DNA of 64,000 bases from Proteus faecis (GCF_003144395.1 NZ_PENZ01000010.1:23714-87713), one strand, 5' to 3'; shown: positions 40,105-51,865, counted from the stretch's first letter. Notes: generated from the letters alone by a model not told the origin. Numbers and translations are program-made.

Positions 40105-41433
40105 TTACTCACCTGCAATACTCATTTCTGGTAATAACAACGATCCACACTGAACATTACTGCGCGTCTCAATATCATCACCCATGGTAGCAATATTTGC
40201 CCACATCTCTTTTAAGTTACCTGCAATTGTCACTTCACTTACAGGATATTGAATTTCACCGTTTTCAACCCAAAAACCGCTCGCACCACGAGAGTAATCA
40301 CCCGTTACTGTGCTGACACCTTGTCCCATCAATTCAGTAACAACTAGGCCTGTTCCCATCTCTTTTAACAGCGCATCAAACGATAAGCCTTGCCCTGGAA
40401 TATACCAGTTATGAATACCACCAGCATGACCATTACTTTTTAAACCCAGTTTTCTTGCTGAATATGTGGTTAATAACCACTCTTGTAATACGCCATCTTT
40501 AATAATTTCAGCATTCGTTGTACGTACACCTTCACTATCAAATGGTGTTGATGCCAAACCTCTTATTAAATGAGGACGTTCTTGAATATTTAACCACTGA
40601 GGGAAAATTTGCTTACCTAAGCTATCAAGTAAACAAGAAGATTCACGATAAATCATGCTACCACTGATTGCCGACACCAAATGACCAAAAATACCTGTCG
40701 CAACATCGGCCGCAAAAATAACGGGAGCTTTCATGGTTGGTAGTTTACGAGGTGCTAAGCGAGATAAAGTACGACGCGCACACTCTTGCCCCACCCACTC
40801 AGGTGATTCAAGATCAGCAAAACGACGACTAATGGTGTAAGCATAGTCGCGCTCCATATCTTCACCATCACGAGCAATAACACAGCTCGACATCGAATAA
40901 CGTGAAGATGAATAGCTTTTTAATAAACCAAGACTATTACCAAATACACGGATTCCACTGTGACTATTAAAGCTGCCCCCTTCTGTATTAATAATGCGGC
41001 TATCGCTATCTAAAGCGGCTTTTTCTGCTCTTGATGCTAATTCAATCGCTTTATCTGCCGTAATTTCGGTAGGATGGTAAAGATCAAGGAAAGGCGCATC
41101 AAACGCTAAGAGCTCTTGATCAGCAGGCCCTGCATATGGGTCAGCTGAAGTGTAGCGCGCAATATCCACTGCGGCTTGTACGGCACGCTTGATCGCATCA
41201 GGGCTTAAATCTGTTGAAGATGCACTACCTTTACGTTGTTGTTGATAAACCGTAATGCCCAACGCGCCATCACTGTTAAATTCGACATTTTCAACTTCAC
41301 CGTAACGTGTACTTACACTAATCCCCGTCGATTTATTAATAGCGACTTCAGCGCCATCACACTGTTTTGCTGCCAGCTCTAATGCGAGAGAGACAGCATC
41401 TTCAAGCTGTTTTACCTGATCTGAATTATTCAT
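40105..41433 (-). CDS. pmbA: Metalloprotease subunit PmbA (TldE)
   Basis: The TldE subunit of the TldD/TldE protease, which matures microcin B17 and degrades CcdA in E. coli. The 442 residues follow the family, e.g. [20 protein letters not shown] and [18 protein letters not shown]. As usual the zinc motif is in TldD, encoded about 1.7 kb away on the same strand, not in this subunit. It is divergent from darP. Confidence 0.96.
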   Translation of the reverse strand: MNNSDQVKQLEDAVSLALELAAKQCDGAEVAINKSTGISVSTRYGEVENVEFNSDGALGITVYQQQRKGSASSTDLSPDAIKRAVQAAVDIARYTSADPYAGPADQELLAFDAPFLDLYHPTEITADKAIELASRAEKAALDSDSRIINTEGGSFNSHSGIRVFGNSLGLLKSYSSSRYSMSSCVIARDGEDMERDYAYTISRRFADLESPEWVGQECARRTLSRLAPRKLPTMKAPVIFAADVATGIFGHLVSAISGSMIYRESSCLLDSLGKQIFPQWLNIQERPHLIRGLASTPFDSEGVRTTNAEIIKDGVLQEWLLTTYSARKLGLKSNGHAGGIHNWYIPGQGLSFDALLKEMGTGLVVTELMGQGVSTVTGDYSRGASGFWVENGEIQYPVSEVTIAGNLKEMWANIATMGDDIETRSNVQCGSLLLPEMSIAGE

Positions 41434-41620
41434 TGAGAACCATTTTTCCTAAGGAGAACACCACTTTTTACTTATTTTTAGCAAAGTAAATCAATTGACA
41501 GGTGGTCAACAAGCGATTTTCCCAGTTACAATAGAAGATATATGAATGTTATCACCCGTCGGGCTTTTGGTCATTCACCAAATCACACTCCCGGCTTACT
41601 CTGCAACAGGAATTTCTATT

Positions 41621-42181
41621 ATGGCAAAGCAGCCTGAAGAGTGGCATTACCTCAATCCTGAATTTGACGATACATCGTCAGAAGAGGAAGAAGAGGAAGA
41701 AATCATCTGGGTCAGCAAAAGCGAAATTAAACGTGATGCTGAAGCACTCAAAAAACTGGGAACTGAATTAGTTGAATTAAGTGCTCAAGAACTAGAGCGT
41801 GTGCCATTAGATGAAAAATTATTATCTTCTATTCAACTCGCACAAAAAGTACAGCGTGAAGCACGCCGTCGCCAAATTCAATATATTGGAAAGCTACTGC
41901 GCAATGTGGATGAAGAACCAATCCGCCAAGCGCTTGATAAACTAAAAAACCGCCACAATCAACAGATCTTAGTGTTACATAAACTTGAAGATCTACGAAT
42001 TCGCCTTATCGAAGGTGGCAATGAAGTGATTGAAGAAGTTGTTGCGCTTTATCCAATGGCTGATCGCCAACAATTACGCACACTGATCCGTAATGCAAAA
42101 AAAGAAAAAGAAGCAAATAAGCCACCAAAATCATTCCGCTTATTGTTTCAATATCTAAAAGATTTATCAGAATCAGCATAA
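41621..42181 (+). CDS. darP: Dual-action ribosomal maturation protein DarP (YjgA)
   Basis: A helical 50S assembly factor. The 186-residue form from 41621 ([17 protein letters not shown]) has an acidic stretch ([19 protein letters not shown]) and the conserved [16 protein letters not shown] lies upstream; the longer ORF from 41546 was rejected. It is divergent from pmbA, the usual enterobacterial arrangement. Confidence 0.95.
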   Translation: MAKQPEEWHYLNPEFDDTSSEEEEEEEIIWVSKSEIKRDAEALKKLGTELVELSAQELERVPLDEKLLSSIQLAQKVQREARRRQIQYIGKLLRNVDEEPIRQALDKLKNRHNQQILVLHKLEDLRIRLIEGGNEVIEEVVALYPMADRQQLRTLIRNAKKEKEANKPPKSFRLLFQYLKDLSESA

Positions 42182-42192
42182 AACCTGATCAT

Positions 42193-42235
42193 CCTGAAAA
42201 CGCAGTGTAAACTCTGCCTCACTGCGATTTTCAGG
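42193..42235. terminator. Bidirectional terminator between darP and the barstar gene
   Basis: CCTGAAAACGCAGTG pairs with CACTGCG-A-TTTTCAGG over 15 bp with a single bulged A. It lies between two convergent genes. Confidence 0.8.
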
Positions 42236-42252
42236 GGCTAATCTACTCTGAG

Positions 42253-42534
42253 TTACTTTTGTGTTTTATGCTCACAATGAAAACTTAATACATCTTTACC
42301 AAGCTCATTTTGAGCTTCTTGCATCAATTCCACCAAAGGTTGAAAATCACGAGAATAATGAGGAAAATGCTTAAAAACAATACTAACTGGCAATTCGATT
42401 TCTCCCACTAACGCATCCCATAACGCATCTAGGTTACCGCCAAATTTATCATCTAACTGAAATTGCAATGCAAAATCGTGGTAAAAGGCGTCTCTATCTA
42501 CCAGTCGTTTAAAATCGAAGATAACCTGTTTCAT
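42253..42534 (-). CDS. Barstar-family ribonuclease inhibitor
   Basis: A 93-residue barstar-like protein (VIFDFKRLVDRDAFYHDFALQF, then GNLDALWDALVGEIELP and the acidic helix region). Barstar blocks the barnase active site with acidic residues; a matching set is present around DALWDALVGE. It starts at the last base of the ribonuclease stop (TAATG), so the immunity protein is coupled to the toxin-like enzyme. The family is well known; whether this pair acts in competition or only as a protected exported RNase cannot be told. Confidence 0.88.
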   Translation of the reverse strand: MKQVIFDFKRLVDRDAFYHDFALQFQLDDKFGGNLDALWDALVGEIELPVSIVFKHFPHYSRDFQPLVELMQEAQNELGKDVLSFHCEHKTQK

Positions 42535-43034
42535 TAAGGGGTAACCTTTGTCATTGTACGGTAATGATCGGTCGTGAGATAAATCAGTCCATCATTTGAA
42601 TAGAGCAATCTATCACTACCACGATGACCACAATGATAATTCACGTCAGCTTCATACCACTGACGCCCCGCCTCTTCTGGTAGTTGTTTTTCACGATTCA
42701 TAAAACGATCGCCTCCAATTGCTCTTCCTGGCAAAACCTCACATAAATTACCTTCTTTCGCATTCCAGCCTTGTTCTCTTGCTTGTCTTTTAGTGAGATA
42801 AAAGCTCGGTAACTGTTGATGACGTTGTAAATAGCTAGCCACTGCATTAGCTTGTGTTTTTTCATCAATAGAGAGTGGGATTTGCGCTGGTTTGTTGCTG
42901 TTGTTGCTCGACGATGCTGGAACAGAAATTGACGTTGAAGAGGAGGATACTGTCGTTTCTGGAAGTAGGCCTTTATAAAGAACGCCAAATAAAACAGCAA
43001 TAACAATAATAACTGGTAATAAACGTTTACCCAT
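42534..43034 (-). CDS. Barnase-family extracellular/periplasmic ribonuclease
   Basis: A 166-residue protein with an N-terminal hydrophobic segment (about 5-22), a Ser/Asn-rich linker (30-50) and a C-terminal guanyl-specific RNase domain. The domain matches barnase: AVASYLQRHQQLPSFYLTK, IGGDRFMNRE, the catalytic Glu128 (YEADVNY), Arg142 (GSDRLLYS) and His157 (TTDHYRTMTKV). All three catalytic residues are intact. The linker suggests an anchored or secreted enzyme. The barstar gene follows immediately. Confidence 0.9.
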   Translation of the reverse strand: MGKRLLPVIIVIAVLFGVLYKGLLPETTVSSSSTSISVPASSSNNSNKPAQIPLSIDEKTQANAVASYLQRHQQLPSFYLTKRQAREQGWNAKEGNLCEVLPGRAIGGDRFMNREKQLPEEAGRQWYEADVNYHCGHRGSDRLLYSNDGLIYLTTDHYRTMTKVTP

Positions 43035-43062
43035 AAATTAACACCTTTACTGTCGCTGAGAT

Positions 43063-43089
43063 AAAAAACTCCATCAAAAGATGGAGTTT
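43063..43089 (-). terminator. Terminator of the tldD operon
   Basis: On the minus strand AAACTCCATC and GATGGAGTTT pair over 10 bp with a 4-base loop, followed by TTT. It separates tldD from the ribonuclease gene. Confidence 0.85.
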
Positions 43090-43120
43090 AATTAATACGT
43101 ATAAATCACTATAACAAAAA

Positions 43121-44566
43121 CTAAGCAGTCCCGCCTACGGTGATCTTATCAAGCTTCAACGTTGGTTGACCCACACCAACAGGGAGGCTTTGTCCTTCTT
43201 TACCACAAACGCCAACCCCTTTATCTAAAGCGAGATCATTACCTACCATAGAAACCTGTTGCATCGCTTCAATACCAGAACCAATCAGTGTTGCCCCTTT
43301 AATTGGCTTGGTTATTTTTCCATTCTCAATTAAATAAGCTTCAGAGGTTGAGAAAACAAACTTACCCGATGTGATATCAACCTGACCGCCACCAAAGTTC
43401 GGTGCGTAAATACCGCGATCAACGCTAGCAATAATCTCTTCTGGTGAAGATTTGCCTGCTAACATATAGGTATTTGTCATCCGAGGCATAGGAAGATGCG
43501 CATAAGACTCACGACGACCATTTCCTGTTGGCGCAACCCCCATTAAACGAGCATTCATCTTATCTTGCATATAGCCTTTTAAGATACCGTTTTCGATTAA
43601 GACATTGTATTGACCTGGTACACCTTCATCGTCAATAGCAACAGAGCCACGGCGACCTTCGAGAGTACCATCGTCAACAATCGTACAAAGATCAGAAGTG
43701 ACTTTCTCACCAATACGACCAGAAAATACAGAAGTTTCACGACGGTTAAAGTCACCTTCTAAACCATGCCCTACAGCCTCATGCAATAACACGCCAGGCC
43801 ATCCTGCGCCCAATACCACAGGCATTGTTCCAGCAGGTGCAGCAATTGCTGATAAATTGACTAATGCCATACGTACCGCTTCACGGGCATAAGTGATTGC
43901 ATGACTTTCACCATCCACTTTAGTTAAGAAATAGTCATAACCAAAACGACCACCGCCCCCACTTGCACCACGCTCACGTTTGCCATCTTCTTCCACCAGA
44001 ACACTAACTGAAAGGCGAACTAAAGGACGCACATCGGCAGCTAACGTACCGTCTGTTGCTGCAACAAGTACATGTTCATAAACACCCGTTAATGACGCAT
44101 TCACTTGTTTAACACGTTTATCTTCAGCTCGAGCGACTTTATCTACCTCATGTAATAGCGCAATTTTTTCTTCACGAGAGAGGCTTTGCAGAGGATCGTT
44201 TAAGCTGTATAGCGGAGAATGTTGAATAGCACCTAAAGTATGGATACGACCATTACCTTTAGCTTGAACAATACTTCGTGCAGCATGTGCACTTTGGTTA
44301 AGTGCATTAAGCGTTAGTTGGTCGGCATAAGCAAAACCGGTTTTTTCACCATAAATTGCTCTAACGCCAACACCTTGATCAATATTGTAAGAGCCATCTT
44401 TAATAATCTGATCGTCGAGGATCCAAGCCTCGTGATAACTTGACTGAAAATAAAGATCACCATAATCAATTTGACGCTGTGCAAGCTGCTCTAGTGTTGA
44501 TGCTAAATCATCTAAACTAAGTTTGTTTGCTTCCAACAGACTTTCGCTGACAACAGCTAAACTCAT
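43121..44566 (-). CDS. tldD: Metalloprotease TldD
   Basis: The zinc-bearing subunit of the TldD/TldE protease. The HExxxH-type motif [11 protein letters not shown] is near residue 265. The rest matches the family ([47 protein letters not shown]). At 481 residues it has the E. coli length. It overlaps the upstream nitrilase gene by 4 bases. Confidence 0.97.
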   Translation of the reverse strand: MSLAVVSESLLEANKLSLDDLASTLEQLAQRQIDYGDLYFQSSYHEAWILDDQIIKDGSYNIDQGVGVRAIYGEKTGFAYADQLTLNALNQSAHAARSIVQAKGNGRIHTLGAIQHSPLYSLNDPLQSLSREEKIALLHEVDKVARAEDKRVKQVNASLTGVYEHVLVAATDGTLAADVRPLVRLSVSVLVEEDGKRERGASGGGGRFGYDYFLTKVDGESHAITYAREAVRMALVNLSAIAAPAGTMPVVLGAGWPGVLLHEAVGHGLEGDFNRRETSVFSGRIGEKVTSDLCTIVDDGTLEGRRGSVAIDDEGVPGQYNVLIENGILKGYMQDKMNARLMGVAPTGNGRRESYAHLPMPRMTNTYMLAGKSSPEEIIASVDRGIYAPNFGGGQVDITSGKFVFSTSEAYLIENGKITKPIKGATLIGSGIEAMQQVSMVGNDLALDKGVGVCGKEGQSLPVGVGQPTLKLDKITVGGTA

Positions 44567-45423
44567 AATTCTTCTTTATCCTTAACTTTTTTGATTAAGT
44601 GGGTCAATTTCGGGCGAAAGCGGTTATGTTTTACAACCCGTATCTGCTCACGCATACCGTGTAAACTCTCAACGCCAATATTCAGCGTTAACGCACTAAC
44701 AGCATCAGGGTTCTTTTTCAAGACTTTCCCCCAGCCATCAATCGCCATGGTATGCCCCCAAGTCCGACGCGTATCATGTGTACCCACTTGTGCTGGTGCT
44801 AAGATAATACACTGATTCTCAATAGCACGAGCACGTAATAAAGGCTCCCAGTGCGCTTTTCCTGTTAAACGGGTAAAAGCCGCTGGTACAGAGATTATCT
44901 CTGCTCCTTTTTCTCTTAATGCTTGGAAAAGACCTGGGAAGCGTAAGTCATAACAGATTGTTAAACCTAATTTCCCAACGGGAGTATCAACGACTGTTAG
45001 GCGCTCGCCGCGTTGATAAATAGAAGATTCGTTATATTCGCCTTGCTCGTCATCAATGCTCACATCAAACATATGAATTTTGTCATAACGAGCACGAATA
45101 ACTCCCTCATCATCAAATACTAAACTACTGCTGGTAATTTGATCTGGAGAATCTCGACTAATCAAAGGCATAGAACCGACTAAGATCCACACTTTGTAAC
45201 GCTGAGCCATTTTTGCAATCGCATTTTGTAACGGCCCATCACCCTGAATTTCAGCGTGTTTATGGTAATCTTTAGAGTTTGAAAAAAGTAACGCATTTTC
45301 AGGTGTTAATACCAGCTTCACTGAATCGGGTAATTGCTTAATCTGTTGCTCGATTTGCGCCAGATTATTTTTTGTGTTTTTTCCGCTACAAAGTTGCAAA
45401 AGTGCGACATTAACTTTTTTCAT
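44563..45423 (-). CDS. Carbon-nitrogen hydrolase (nitrilase superfamily, Nit1-like)
   Basis: An amidase of the nitrilase superfamily with the catalytic triad Glu42 (LTPENALLF), Lys114 ([10 protein letters not shown]) and Cys156 ([14 protein letters not shown]). The [14 protein letters not shown] segment resembles Nit1-type deaminated glutathione amidases, which remove a metabolite-repair by-product; that substrate is inference. It overlaps both yhdP and tldD by 4 bases. In E. coli K-12 yhdP and tldD are adjacent without this gene, while related genera carry it here. Confidence 0.88.
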   Translation of the reverse strand: MKKVNVALLQLCSGKNTKNNLAQIEQQIKQLPDSVKLVLTPENALLFSNSKDYHKHAEIQGDGPLQNAIAKMAQRYKVWILVGSMPLISRDSPDQITSSSLVFDDEGVIRARYDKIHMFDVSIDDEQGEYNESSIYQRGERLTVVDTPVGKLGLTICYDLRFPGLFQALREKGAEIISVPAAFTRLTGKAHWEPLLRARAIENQCIILAPAQVGTHDTRRTWGHTMAIDGWGKVLKKNPDAVSALTLNIGVESLHGMREQIRVVKHNRFRPKLTHLIKKVKDKEEL

Positions 45424-48400
45424 AACGCCTGATTCTCCTTAAGCTGACGCAGTACTTCGTCAATTTTGGGTTGTTCCATAGTTCCGGTCACATGATAACG
45501 GATAACTGAAATCTTACTCCAAAGTGGCCCCAGAACCTTTGATGCCGCAAACACCGCGGCGCCTGCAATTGGGTTTATTGCGAAAGCTGTAGCAACACCG
45601 ACCGTAGCTGAAATCTCAGGGGTAACTACAACTTGTAGATCCATTTTTCGTTCAAGTAAATCCACTTTCCCATTTATCGCTATATCAGCAATAACACCAT
45701 CAACACGTACACTCTCTGCATTCATAATACCTTGATTAATCGTAATTTCACTTTTAATCGAATCATACTCAAAATGCTCACTAAAAGTATCTCTAAAATC
45801 AAACTGTAATTTGCGTAAAAGTGCATCAAAACTCACCAATCGTAGTAACTTACCAGCTTGTCCGACATTGACTTTTTCTATGCGTCCTTTGCCCAAAGTT
45901 GATTTGATATCACCTTGCAGAGTAGCCAATTCAAAGTTCCACGGTGTATTACGCCATTGTAACGAGAACTCAGCAGCAAGTGGGGACTGAATAATCGGGA
46001 TAATGTAACCAAAATAGGCCACCATTTCGTCAATTTCTTCGGCTTTTAATTTTCCTATTAATTTTGTCGTACTCTTACCCGTATTGTCTTCAGACCACAC
46101 TCCGTTAACCGACAATTGACCGCTACTATTTTCTAATTTACCACCAGTTAAAAATAAAGCGCCCTGATTTTGTTTTAACGAACCTTCAATTTTCCCTAAA
46201 AGCAGCCCATTAACCCAACACTCCCGACATTCAAAATCAATAGAAGGAACGTTTCTTATCGAGAATTTTAATGCATTAGGATCAGAAATATTTGCCATTT
46301 TTAACGGTTTATCTTCTTGGGCAGAAGAGGTGCCATTAAAATAGAGATAATTAATATTCACTTGCCAAGGTGTTGAGGCTTCAGGAATAAACACATCACC
46401 TCGTAGTTCACTACCTGAAAATGCAAATTTTACCCCTTCTCTAACGCGCATAATTTCAGTTTGAGGATTATTCCATTTTTGCCCTGCAAGATTTAAATCA
46501 GGTAAACTGATATGCACATTATCAGGAAAAGTGATTTTATTTTCAGACGGCGTCAAAGATGAAAAAGCCATTAATGTTGGCAACCATTTATCACCCTCTA
46601 ATCCTTTAAGAGCAATGGTTAAGCGTTGTTGTGAGCTTAGCTCTGGTAATTTAAGGCTAGAAGAAACAAGGTTACCTTGTAATAAACGAAGCTGTTTACC
46701 TAATCCCCATTGGCTATTAAGTTTCCACTGTTTTTCAGCATTAGCATTCACAGTTAAAGTTTCACTATTACCGCTTGCAGAAATAACAATAGGCGGTGAG
46801 TTTTTTAAATCTTGTGTTTCAGGTGCTGTTAACTTGCTACTTAATGCATTGATATTTCCAGTTAAATCAACTTGATAATCGACATCACCCTTTTCGGGGA
46901 TCTTAACATTAACGTTGCCATTCCATGGAAATACACCACTAAACTTCTGTTGAATATCGCTAGGTAACCCTTGGATTTTTTGAATATCCCATTGACCTTT
47001 TAAGCCGACATCAACCTGATAATTATCTGTATCATTGTGACTGGTAAACGAGAAAGCGAGAGGCTGCCCAAACCAGTTAGCCGTTAATATATCACTCTCA
47101 AGCTTGTCATTATGATAACGAAACTGTCCACTCACACCTTTTAACGTGGTATCCATAAAATTCAAAGTGATATCATTATCTTTTAAATTAATATCACCAG
47201 AAGCCACAACCTCATCGCCATCAAATGGGATATCAAGTTTCAATGTACCATTAATTTTTCCTGCCACATTCAGTTCTTCAAGCGTATGACCAATACTCGC
47301 CATTTGAGAATCTAAAAAATACTCTTTCAACTCGTCGCCTGTGGCTTGAATATCCGCATTAATTAAGATCTTTTCCTGTTGATAGCGCTCAATCACCGCA
47401 CTTAAATTCGTGGCTGTTGCCTTACCAACTTTCGCTTGTGCAGAAGACATCCATAGCCCATCATTTTTAAAATCTAGATTAATATCCAGATTAAATAATG
47501 CAGGCCATTCACTATCAAATTTAAAGGTTGCCTGTTTAACAGGGGCGTAGACTTGAAACCACCCTTTGTGGTTATCAAAAGGAAAATCGGCGGGATCACC
47601 ATGGAAAATAAAGGTTCCATTATCGATATTACCCGCAATAATTGCATCCGAGAGATATTGTGTTAACGCTTTACCAACATACTCTTCTGGCAGATAACGC
47701 CATGTATCTCCTGCATTTGTGACTCTGACACCTGAGAGTATAGAAAGCCGCTGATCCTCACCTTGTTTCTCATAACGAAAATCACCTGCAACCCATGCTG
47801 ATGTGGCTTGAATATCTAATCCTTCACTCCAAAGAGATAAGTTATCTCCAGAATGAGTCCAATAAACCGTGCCTTTCCCTTTTTCAATATTCAAGGGGGC
47901 TTTAAACAATTTACCGGTGTCTATTTCACTATTTTCTAGAGTGAAATTAAGCTCACCGCGTTGCATACTGCCTTTTAATTGCCCACCAAAGTGTTGTACT
48001 GAAGGGATCTCTTGCCAACGCTTCCAACTCACATTTTTCCAAGAGAGATTAATTGCGCTTTGCTCAAAGTTTTCCGGTGTGAGATCTAATGCAAAATCAT
48101 TAACCACACCAGAAAATTGACGATACTGCCATTGACGAACAAAATCGGGTGTTAAAAAAGAGAACAGTGGCAATACAGCATATAATCTATCTAACTCAAT
48201 ATTTTTGGCGCGAATACGCCATGCTTCATCATGCTGTTTTTCTTTTGGTTGATAAAGAACGGCTAAATAACCATCAGGCCACTCTTCACCATCCATTGTA
48301 ATTTTTCGAGTATAAGGAACATCCGCAAGCCAACCATTTTCTTGCCTTCTCATACGTAATATTAAATCTTCAACATTTAATACGTGCGTGGTTCCATCAT

Positions 48401-49220
48401 TACTCCAGTCCATTTCACCTTGATGAATCTGCAACTGACTGCCAGTAATACGCCCTTGAGTAATTTCAATCCAATTAGACAAACTGGCTTTGGCTTCACC
48501 TACTCCACTGTTATTTTTTACCCACTGACTAAGCCAAGGTGAGATATCAATATCATCTGCGGTAAGAAATACTTTACCGTTATCAATTAAACCATTTTTT
48601 GTGGTATAGAGATCAAGGCGTACCTTTAAACCTCCATAATGATTAATCGGTGTATCAAGTGTGACTTCACCTTGAGCGCGGTGACGATTTGTCTGATTTA
48701 ACCACATCAATTCAGGTACATGTAATGTACTGGTGTCTCCGGAAGGGGTTAAAAACACAAAACGGCTTTCAATCAGTTTAAAGCGATCAAACTGTTCAAG
48801 GAAAATTGAAGAGATATCATCAGGTTCAGTTAACGTTATATCTCCACTTTGCCCAGTAAAAATAGGGTTATGGTAATTAACATATAACTGTTCAAAGGTC
48901 AGTTCACGAAATTGAAGACGAAAAGCGAATAATGAACGCCAAACATCAAAAGAAAAAGTGACTTTTTCTGCCGTAACGTTCACATCTTTATGAGTAATAT
49001 TCAGCCCTTCTACTTGAATATCAGGGCCAAAATTCTGCCATTCCCCGATGATCTTTGTCATTGAGACGGGGCTATTGAGTTGCTTTGTAAGATACGATTC
49101 TATTTCAGGGCGATAACTATCTAAGCGCGGCAGAAAGTAACGAAACCCACTTAATACCAAGGCAAAAACGATGAGGCAAAAAACTGTTATCACTAACAGG
49201 TATTTAGGCAGCCGCTTCAT
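45420..49220 (-). CDS. yhdP: AsmA-like envelope protein YhdP
   Basis: A very large (1266 residues) inner-membrane anchored, periplasmic bridge-type protein implicated in phospholipid transport to the outer membrane with TamB and YdbH. It has an N-terminal helix (about residues 7-27), long beta-rich repeats, and a conserved C-terminal AsmA-like part (GKGRIEKVNVGQAGKLLRLVS, then GVIADIAINGKVDLLERKMD). It is of the expected length and lies downstream of rng, as in E. coli. Confidence 0.95.
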   Translation of the reverse strand: MKRLPKYLLVITVFCLIVFALVLSGFRYFLPRLDSYRPEIESYLTKQLNSPVSMTKIIGEWQNFGPDIQVEGLNITHKDVNVTAEKVTFSFDVWRSLFAFRLQFRELTFEQLYVNYHNPIFTGQSGDITLTEPDDISSIFLEQFDRFKLIESRFVFLTPSGDTSTLHVPELMWLNQTNRHRAQGEVTLDTPINHYGGLKVRLDLYTTKNGLIDNGKVFLTADDIDISPWLSQWVKNNSGVGEAKASLSNWIEITQGRITGSQLQIHQGEMDWSNDGTTHVLNVEDLILRMRRQENGWLADVPYTRKITMDGEEWPDGYLAVLYQPKEKQHDEAWRIRAKNIELDRLYAVLPLFSFLTPDFVRQWQYRQFSGVVNDFALDLTPENFEQSAINLSWKNVSWKRWQEIPSVQHFGGQLKGSMQRGELNFTLENSEIDTGKLFKAPLNIEKGKGTVYWTHSGDNLSLWSEGLDIQATSAWVAGDFRYEKQGEDQRLSILSGVRVTNAGDTWRYLPEEYVGKALTQYLSDAIIAGNIDNGTFIFHGDPADFPFDNHKGWFQVYAPVKQATFKFDSEWPALFNLDINLDFKNDGLWMSSAQAKVGKATATNLSAVIERYQQEKILINADIQATGDELKEYFLDSQMASIGHTLEELNVAGKINGTLKLDIPFDGDEVVASGDINLKDNDITLNFMDTTLKGVSGQFRYHNDKLESDILTANWFGQPLAFSFTSHNDTDNYQVDVGLKGQWDIQKIQGLPSDIQQKFSGVFPWNGNVNVKIPEKGDVDYQVDLTGNINALSSKLTAPETQDLKNSPPIVISASGNSETLTVNANAEKQWKLNSQWGLGKQLRLLQGNLVSSSLKLPELSSQQRLTIALKGLEGDKWLPTLMAFSSLTPSENKITFPDNVHISLPDLNLAGQKWNNPQTEIMRVREGVKFAFSGSELRGDVFIPEASTPWQVNINYLYFNGTSSAQEDKPLKMANISDPNALKFSIRNVPSIDFECRECWVNGLLLGKIEGSLKQNQGALFLTGGKLENSSGQLSVNGVWSEDNTGKSTTKLIGKLKAEEIDEMVAYFGYIIPIIQSPLAAEFSLQWRNTPWNFELATLQGDIKSTLGKGRIEKVNVGQAGKLLRLVSFDALLRKLQFDFRDTFSEHFEYDSIKSEITINQGIMNAESVRVDGVIADIAINGKVDLLERKMDLQVVVTPEISATVGVATAFAINPIAGAAVFAASKVLGPLWSKISVIRYHVTGTMEQPKIDEVLRQLKENQAL

Positions 49221-49265
49221 TTTTGTCTCCTTTCTGCCATCATATTCATTAGGAAGGCGAATCCA

Positions 49266-50735
49266 TTACATCATCACCACATCAAATTGCTCCTGACTAT
49301 AAAGTAGCTCAGTTTGCACTTTTACTTGTTTACCGACAAAAATTTCAACCTCTGCTAATGCATGTGACTCATCGCCTTTTAATGCTTCGGCAACTGCTGA
49401 GGAGGCGTAAACTAAGAAGCGATCTGCATCAATCGTTTTATGCACACGCACTATTTCACGTAAAATTTCATAACATACCGTTTCAACTGATTTTACCGTA
49501 CCTCGCCCTTGGCAAGTTGGGCAATCATCACAAAGAACATGTTCGAGGCTCTCCCGCGTTCTTTTACGCGTCATCTCCACTAAGCCAAGTTGAGAAAAAC
49601 CATTAATCGTGGTTTTCACTCTATCTTTACTTAGCGCTTGTTCAAGTGATGCTAATACTCTGCGTTTATGTTCATCATTATTCATATCAATAAAGTCAAT
49701 AATGATGATACCGCCTAAATTACGTAACCGTAATTGACGAGCAATGGCTTGGCTTGCTTCAATATTCGTATTAAAAATCGTTTCTTCTAAATTACGATGA
49801 CCAACAAATGCCCCTGTATTGATATCAATAGTGGTCATTGCTTCAGTTTGATCGATAATCAGATAACCACCTGATTTCAACTCAACTTTGCGCTCTAAAG
49901 CCCGTTGAATTTCACTTTCTACACCGTAGAGATCAAAAATAGGCTGATTGCCTTGGTGTAATTCAAGTTTAGCGGTTAATTCAGGAATATATTCACCAAT
50001 AAATTCCTGTAATTGATTATAGGTTAATTTAGAATCAACTCGTATGCTATCTAATTCAGAACCAGCAAAATCACGTAAAATACGCTGTGCTAAAGCCAGT
50101 TCACCATAAATTTGAATACGGGTTTTATTTCTTTTCTTACGCTCAATGATTTTATGCCATAGGCGTTTAAGAAAAGCGGCATCTTGCTTAATTTCATTTT
50201 CGCCGACGCCTTCAGCGGCGGTACGGATAATAAAACCGCCATTTTCATCGCAATACTCTTCAACAAGTTGCTTTAAACGCTCACGCTCTTCTTCACTGTC
50301 AATTCGCTGAGAAACACCGACATGAGATGCACCCGGCATAAACACTAAATAGCGAGAAGGTAATGTAATATCGGTAGTAAGCCGAGCGCCTTTTGTTCCT
50401 AAAGGATCTTTAACCACTTGTACAATTAAGTCTTGCCCTTGATGCACCAGTTGCGCAATATCACGAACATTAAATTTTTTCTGCTCTTCACCCGCAATAC
50501 ATTCAGTGTGAGGCATAATATCAGAAGCATGTAGAAAAGCGGCTTTATCTAGCCCAATGTCAATAAATGCAGCTTGCATCCCGGGTAATACGCGACTTAC
50601 CCGACCTTTGTAAATGTTTCCGACGATACCTCGTTTCGCTTCTCTTTCGACATGAATTTCTTGAAGTATGCCTCCGCGAATATAGGCAACACGAGTTTCA
50701 GATGGCGTCACATTCACTAATAACTCAGCTGTCAT
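49266..50735 (-). CDS. rng: Ribonuclease G
   Basis: An endoribonuclease of the RNase E/G family that matures the 5' end of 16S rRNA. It has an S1-like domain near the N-terminus ([23 protein letters not shown]), the catalytic Asp motif IDFIDMNND near residue 350, and the zinc-link CPTCQGRG. At 489 residues it equals E. coli RNase G. It overlaps the yhdE stop by 4 bases. Confidence 0.97.
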   Translation of the reverse strand: MTAELLVNVTPSETRVAYIRGGILQEIHVEREAKRGIVGNIYKGRVSRVLPGMQAAFIDIGLDKAAFLHASDIMPHTECIAGEEQKKFNVRDIAQLVHQGQDLIVQVVKDPLGTKGARLTTDITLPSRYLVFMPGASHVGVSQRIDSEEERERLKQLVEEYCDENGGFIIRTAAEGVGENEIKQDAAFLKRLWHKIIERKKRNKTRIQIYGELALAQRILRDFAGSELDSIRVDSKLTYNQLQEFIGEYIPELTAKLELHQGNQPIFDLYGVESEIQRALERKVELKSGGYLIIDQTEAMTTIDINTGAFVGHRNLEETIFNTNIEASQAIARQLRLRNLGGIIIIDFIDMNNDEHKRRVLASLEQALSKDRVKTTINGFSQLGLVEMTRKRTRESLEHVLCDDCPTCQGRGTVKSVETVCYEILREIVRVHKTIDADRFLVYASSAVAEALKGDESHALAEVEIFVGKQVKVQTELLYSQEQFDVVMM

Positions 50736-51319
50736 GAAATCTCCTTCTCATTAGCTAGAGACGAAAATTGAGCTATCAAGGCTTCGGTTTCAACAAGAGG
50801 CAATCCGACAACAGCATGATAACTTCCCTCAATCCGTTGAACAAAACGGCCTCCTTTTCCTTGAATACCGTAAGCGCCAGCTTTATCCATTGGCTCGCCT
50901 GACTCAATATACGCGCTAATTTCACTCTCTGTCATCTCTCTAAAAGTGACGTGAGTGACGACTAATTGACTCAAGGTGTGTGTTCTATTAGAGATAGCAA
51001 TTGCTGTCATCACTTGATGTGTTGCGCCTGATAATGAACGTAGGATTTGCGCAGCATGGGCTTTATCCCGAGGTTTTTCAAGAATATGACCATCATGAAC
51101 TACAATAGTATCAGAGCCCAAAACGGGATAATCATAAGGAGCTTGTCTTACACCTTCTTGTGATTTCTCTCTTGCCAAACGAAGAACATACTCTTCTGGT
51201 TTTTCACCTTGTTGCCAAATTTCATCAATTGCTGGCGTAATAATACTAAATTCAACATCTAATAACGCGAGAAGTTCACGTCTTCTTGGTGAGCTGGAAG
51301 CAAGGTAAAGCGTGGTCAC
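50732..51319 (-). CDS. yhdE: Maf-like nucleotide pyrophosphatase YhdE
   Basis: A house-cleaning dTTP/UTP pyrophosphatase of the Maf family. Motifs [10 protein letters not shown] at the N-terminus and DTIV and [10 protein letters not shown] inside are typical. The chosen start is a GTG at 51319 ([13 protein letters not shown]) with GAGGA about 9 bases upstream, which fits the E. coli N-terminus; ATG at 51334 or 51367 are longer alternatives without a good Shine-Dalgarno. It lies between mreD and rng. Confidence 0.92.
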   Translation of the reverse strand: MTTLYLASSSPRRRELLALLDVEFSIITPAIDEIWQQGEKPEEYVLRLAREKSQEGVRQAPYDYPVLGSDTIVVHDGHILEKPRDKAHAAQILRSLSGATHQVMTAIAISNRTHTLSQLVVTHVTFREMTESEISAYIESGEPMDKAGAYGIQGKGGRFVQRIEGSYHAVVGLPLVETEALIAQFSSLANEKEIS

Positions 51320-51371
51320 AAATAATGTCCTCATGACGGTAACGCAAAAGAGACCGCCATGATCCAATAAC

Positions 51372-51860
51372 TTAGTGAACTAAAAACTGGTGACGGATTT
51401 TGCGAAGCAAAAAATAAAGCCATGGCCAAAGAATACCACTGACTGGACTATTCCAGAATACTTGAGGGTGAAAAGTCACTGGTGAAAGTAAAAATTCCGC
51501 CCAAAATACAGCAAGATCGACAACGACAACACTTAACATCACCACTAAGGCTTGTTGCCATAACGCTAAATTACAAAAAAGCTGATATTTAAAGGCGATA
51601 ACATAACTCACTAAAGTATAGGCCAATGCATTGACCCCCAAGGTAGTTCCTTGGACTAGATCTATAATCATCCCCAAAACAAACGCGGTTCCGACACTGA
51701 TACGATGAGGAATTGCTGTTACCCAATAAATAAGAAATAACATAGGCCAAATAGGTCGATAGACTTCTAACTGCTCTGGCCACGGCATAATTTGTAACAC
51801 TAATGCGACAAGAAAAGAGAGCCAAACAACCCAACGCCCACGACTTTGATATGGATTCAT
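51372..51860 (-). CDS. mreD: Rod shape-determining protein MreD
   Basis: An inner-membrane component of the elongasome. The 162-residue protein has five to six hydrophobic segments and family features such as [20 protein letters not shown] and [19 protein letters not shown]. It lies 5 bases after mreC in the mreBCD operon. Confidence 0.96.
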   Translation of the reverse strand: MNPYQSRGRWVVWLSFLVALVLQIMPWPEQLEVYRPIWPMLFLIYWVTAIPHRISVGTAFVLGMIIDLVQGTTLGVNALAYTLVSYVIAFKYQLFCNLALWQQALVVMLSVVVVDLAVFWAEFLLSPVTFHPQVFWNSPVSGILWPWLYFLLRKIRHQFLVH

Positions 51861-51865
51861 CGTGT

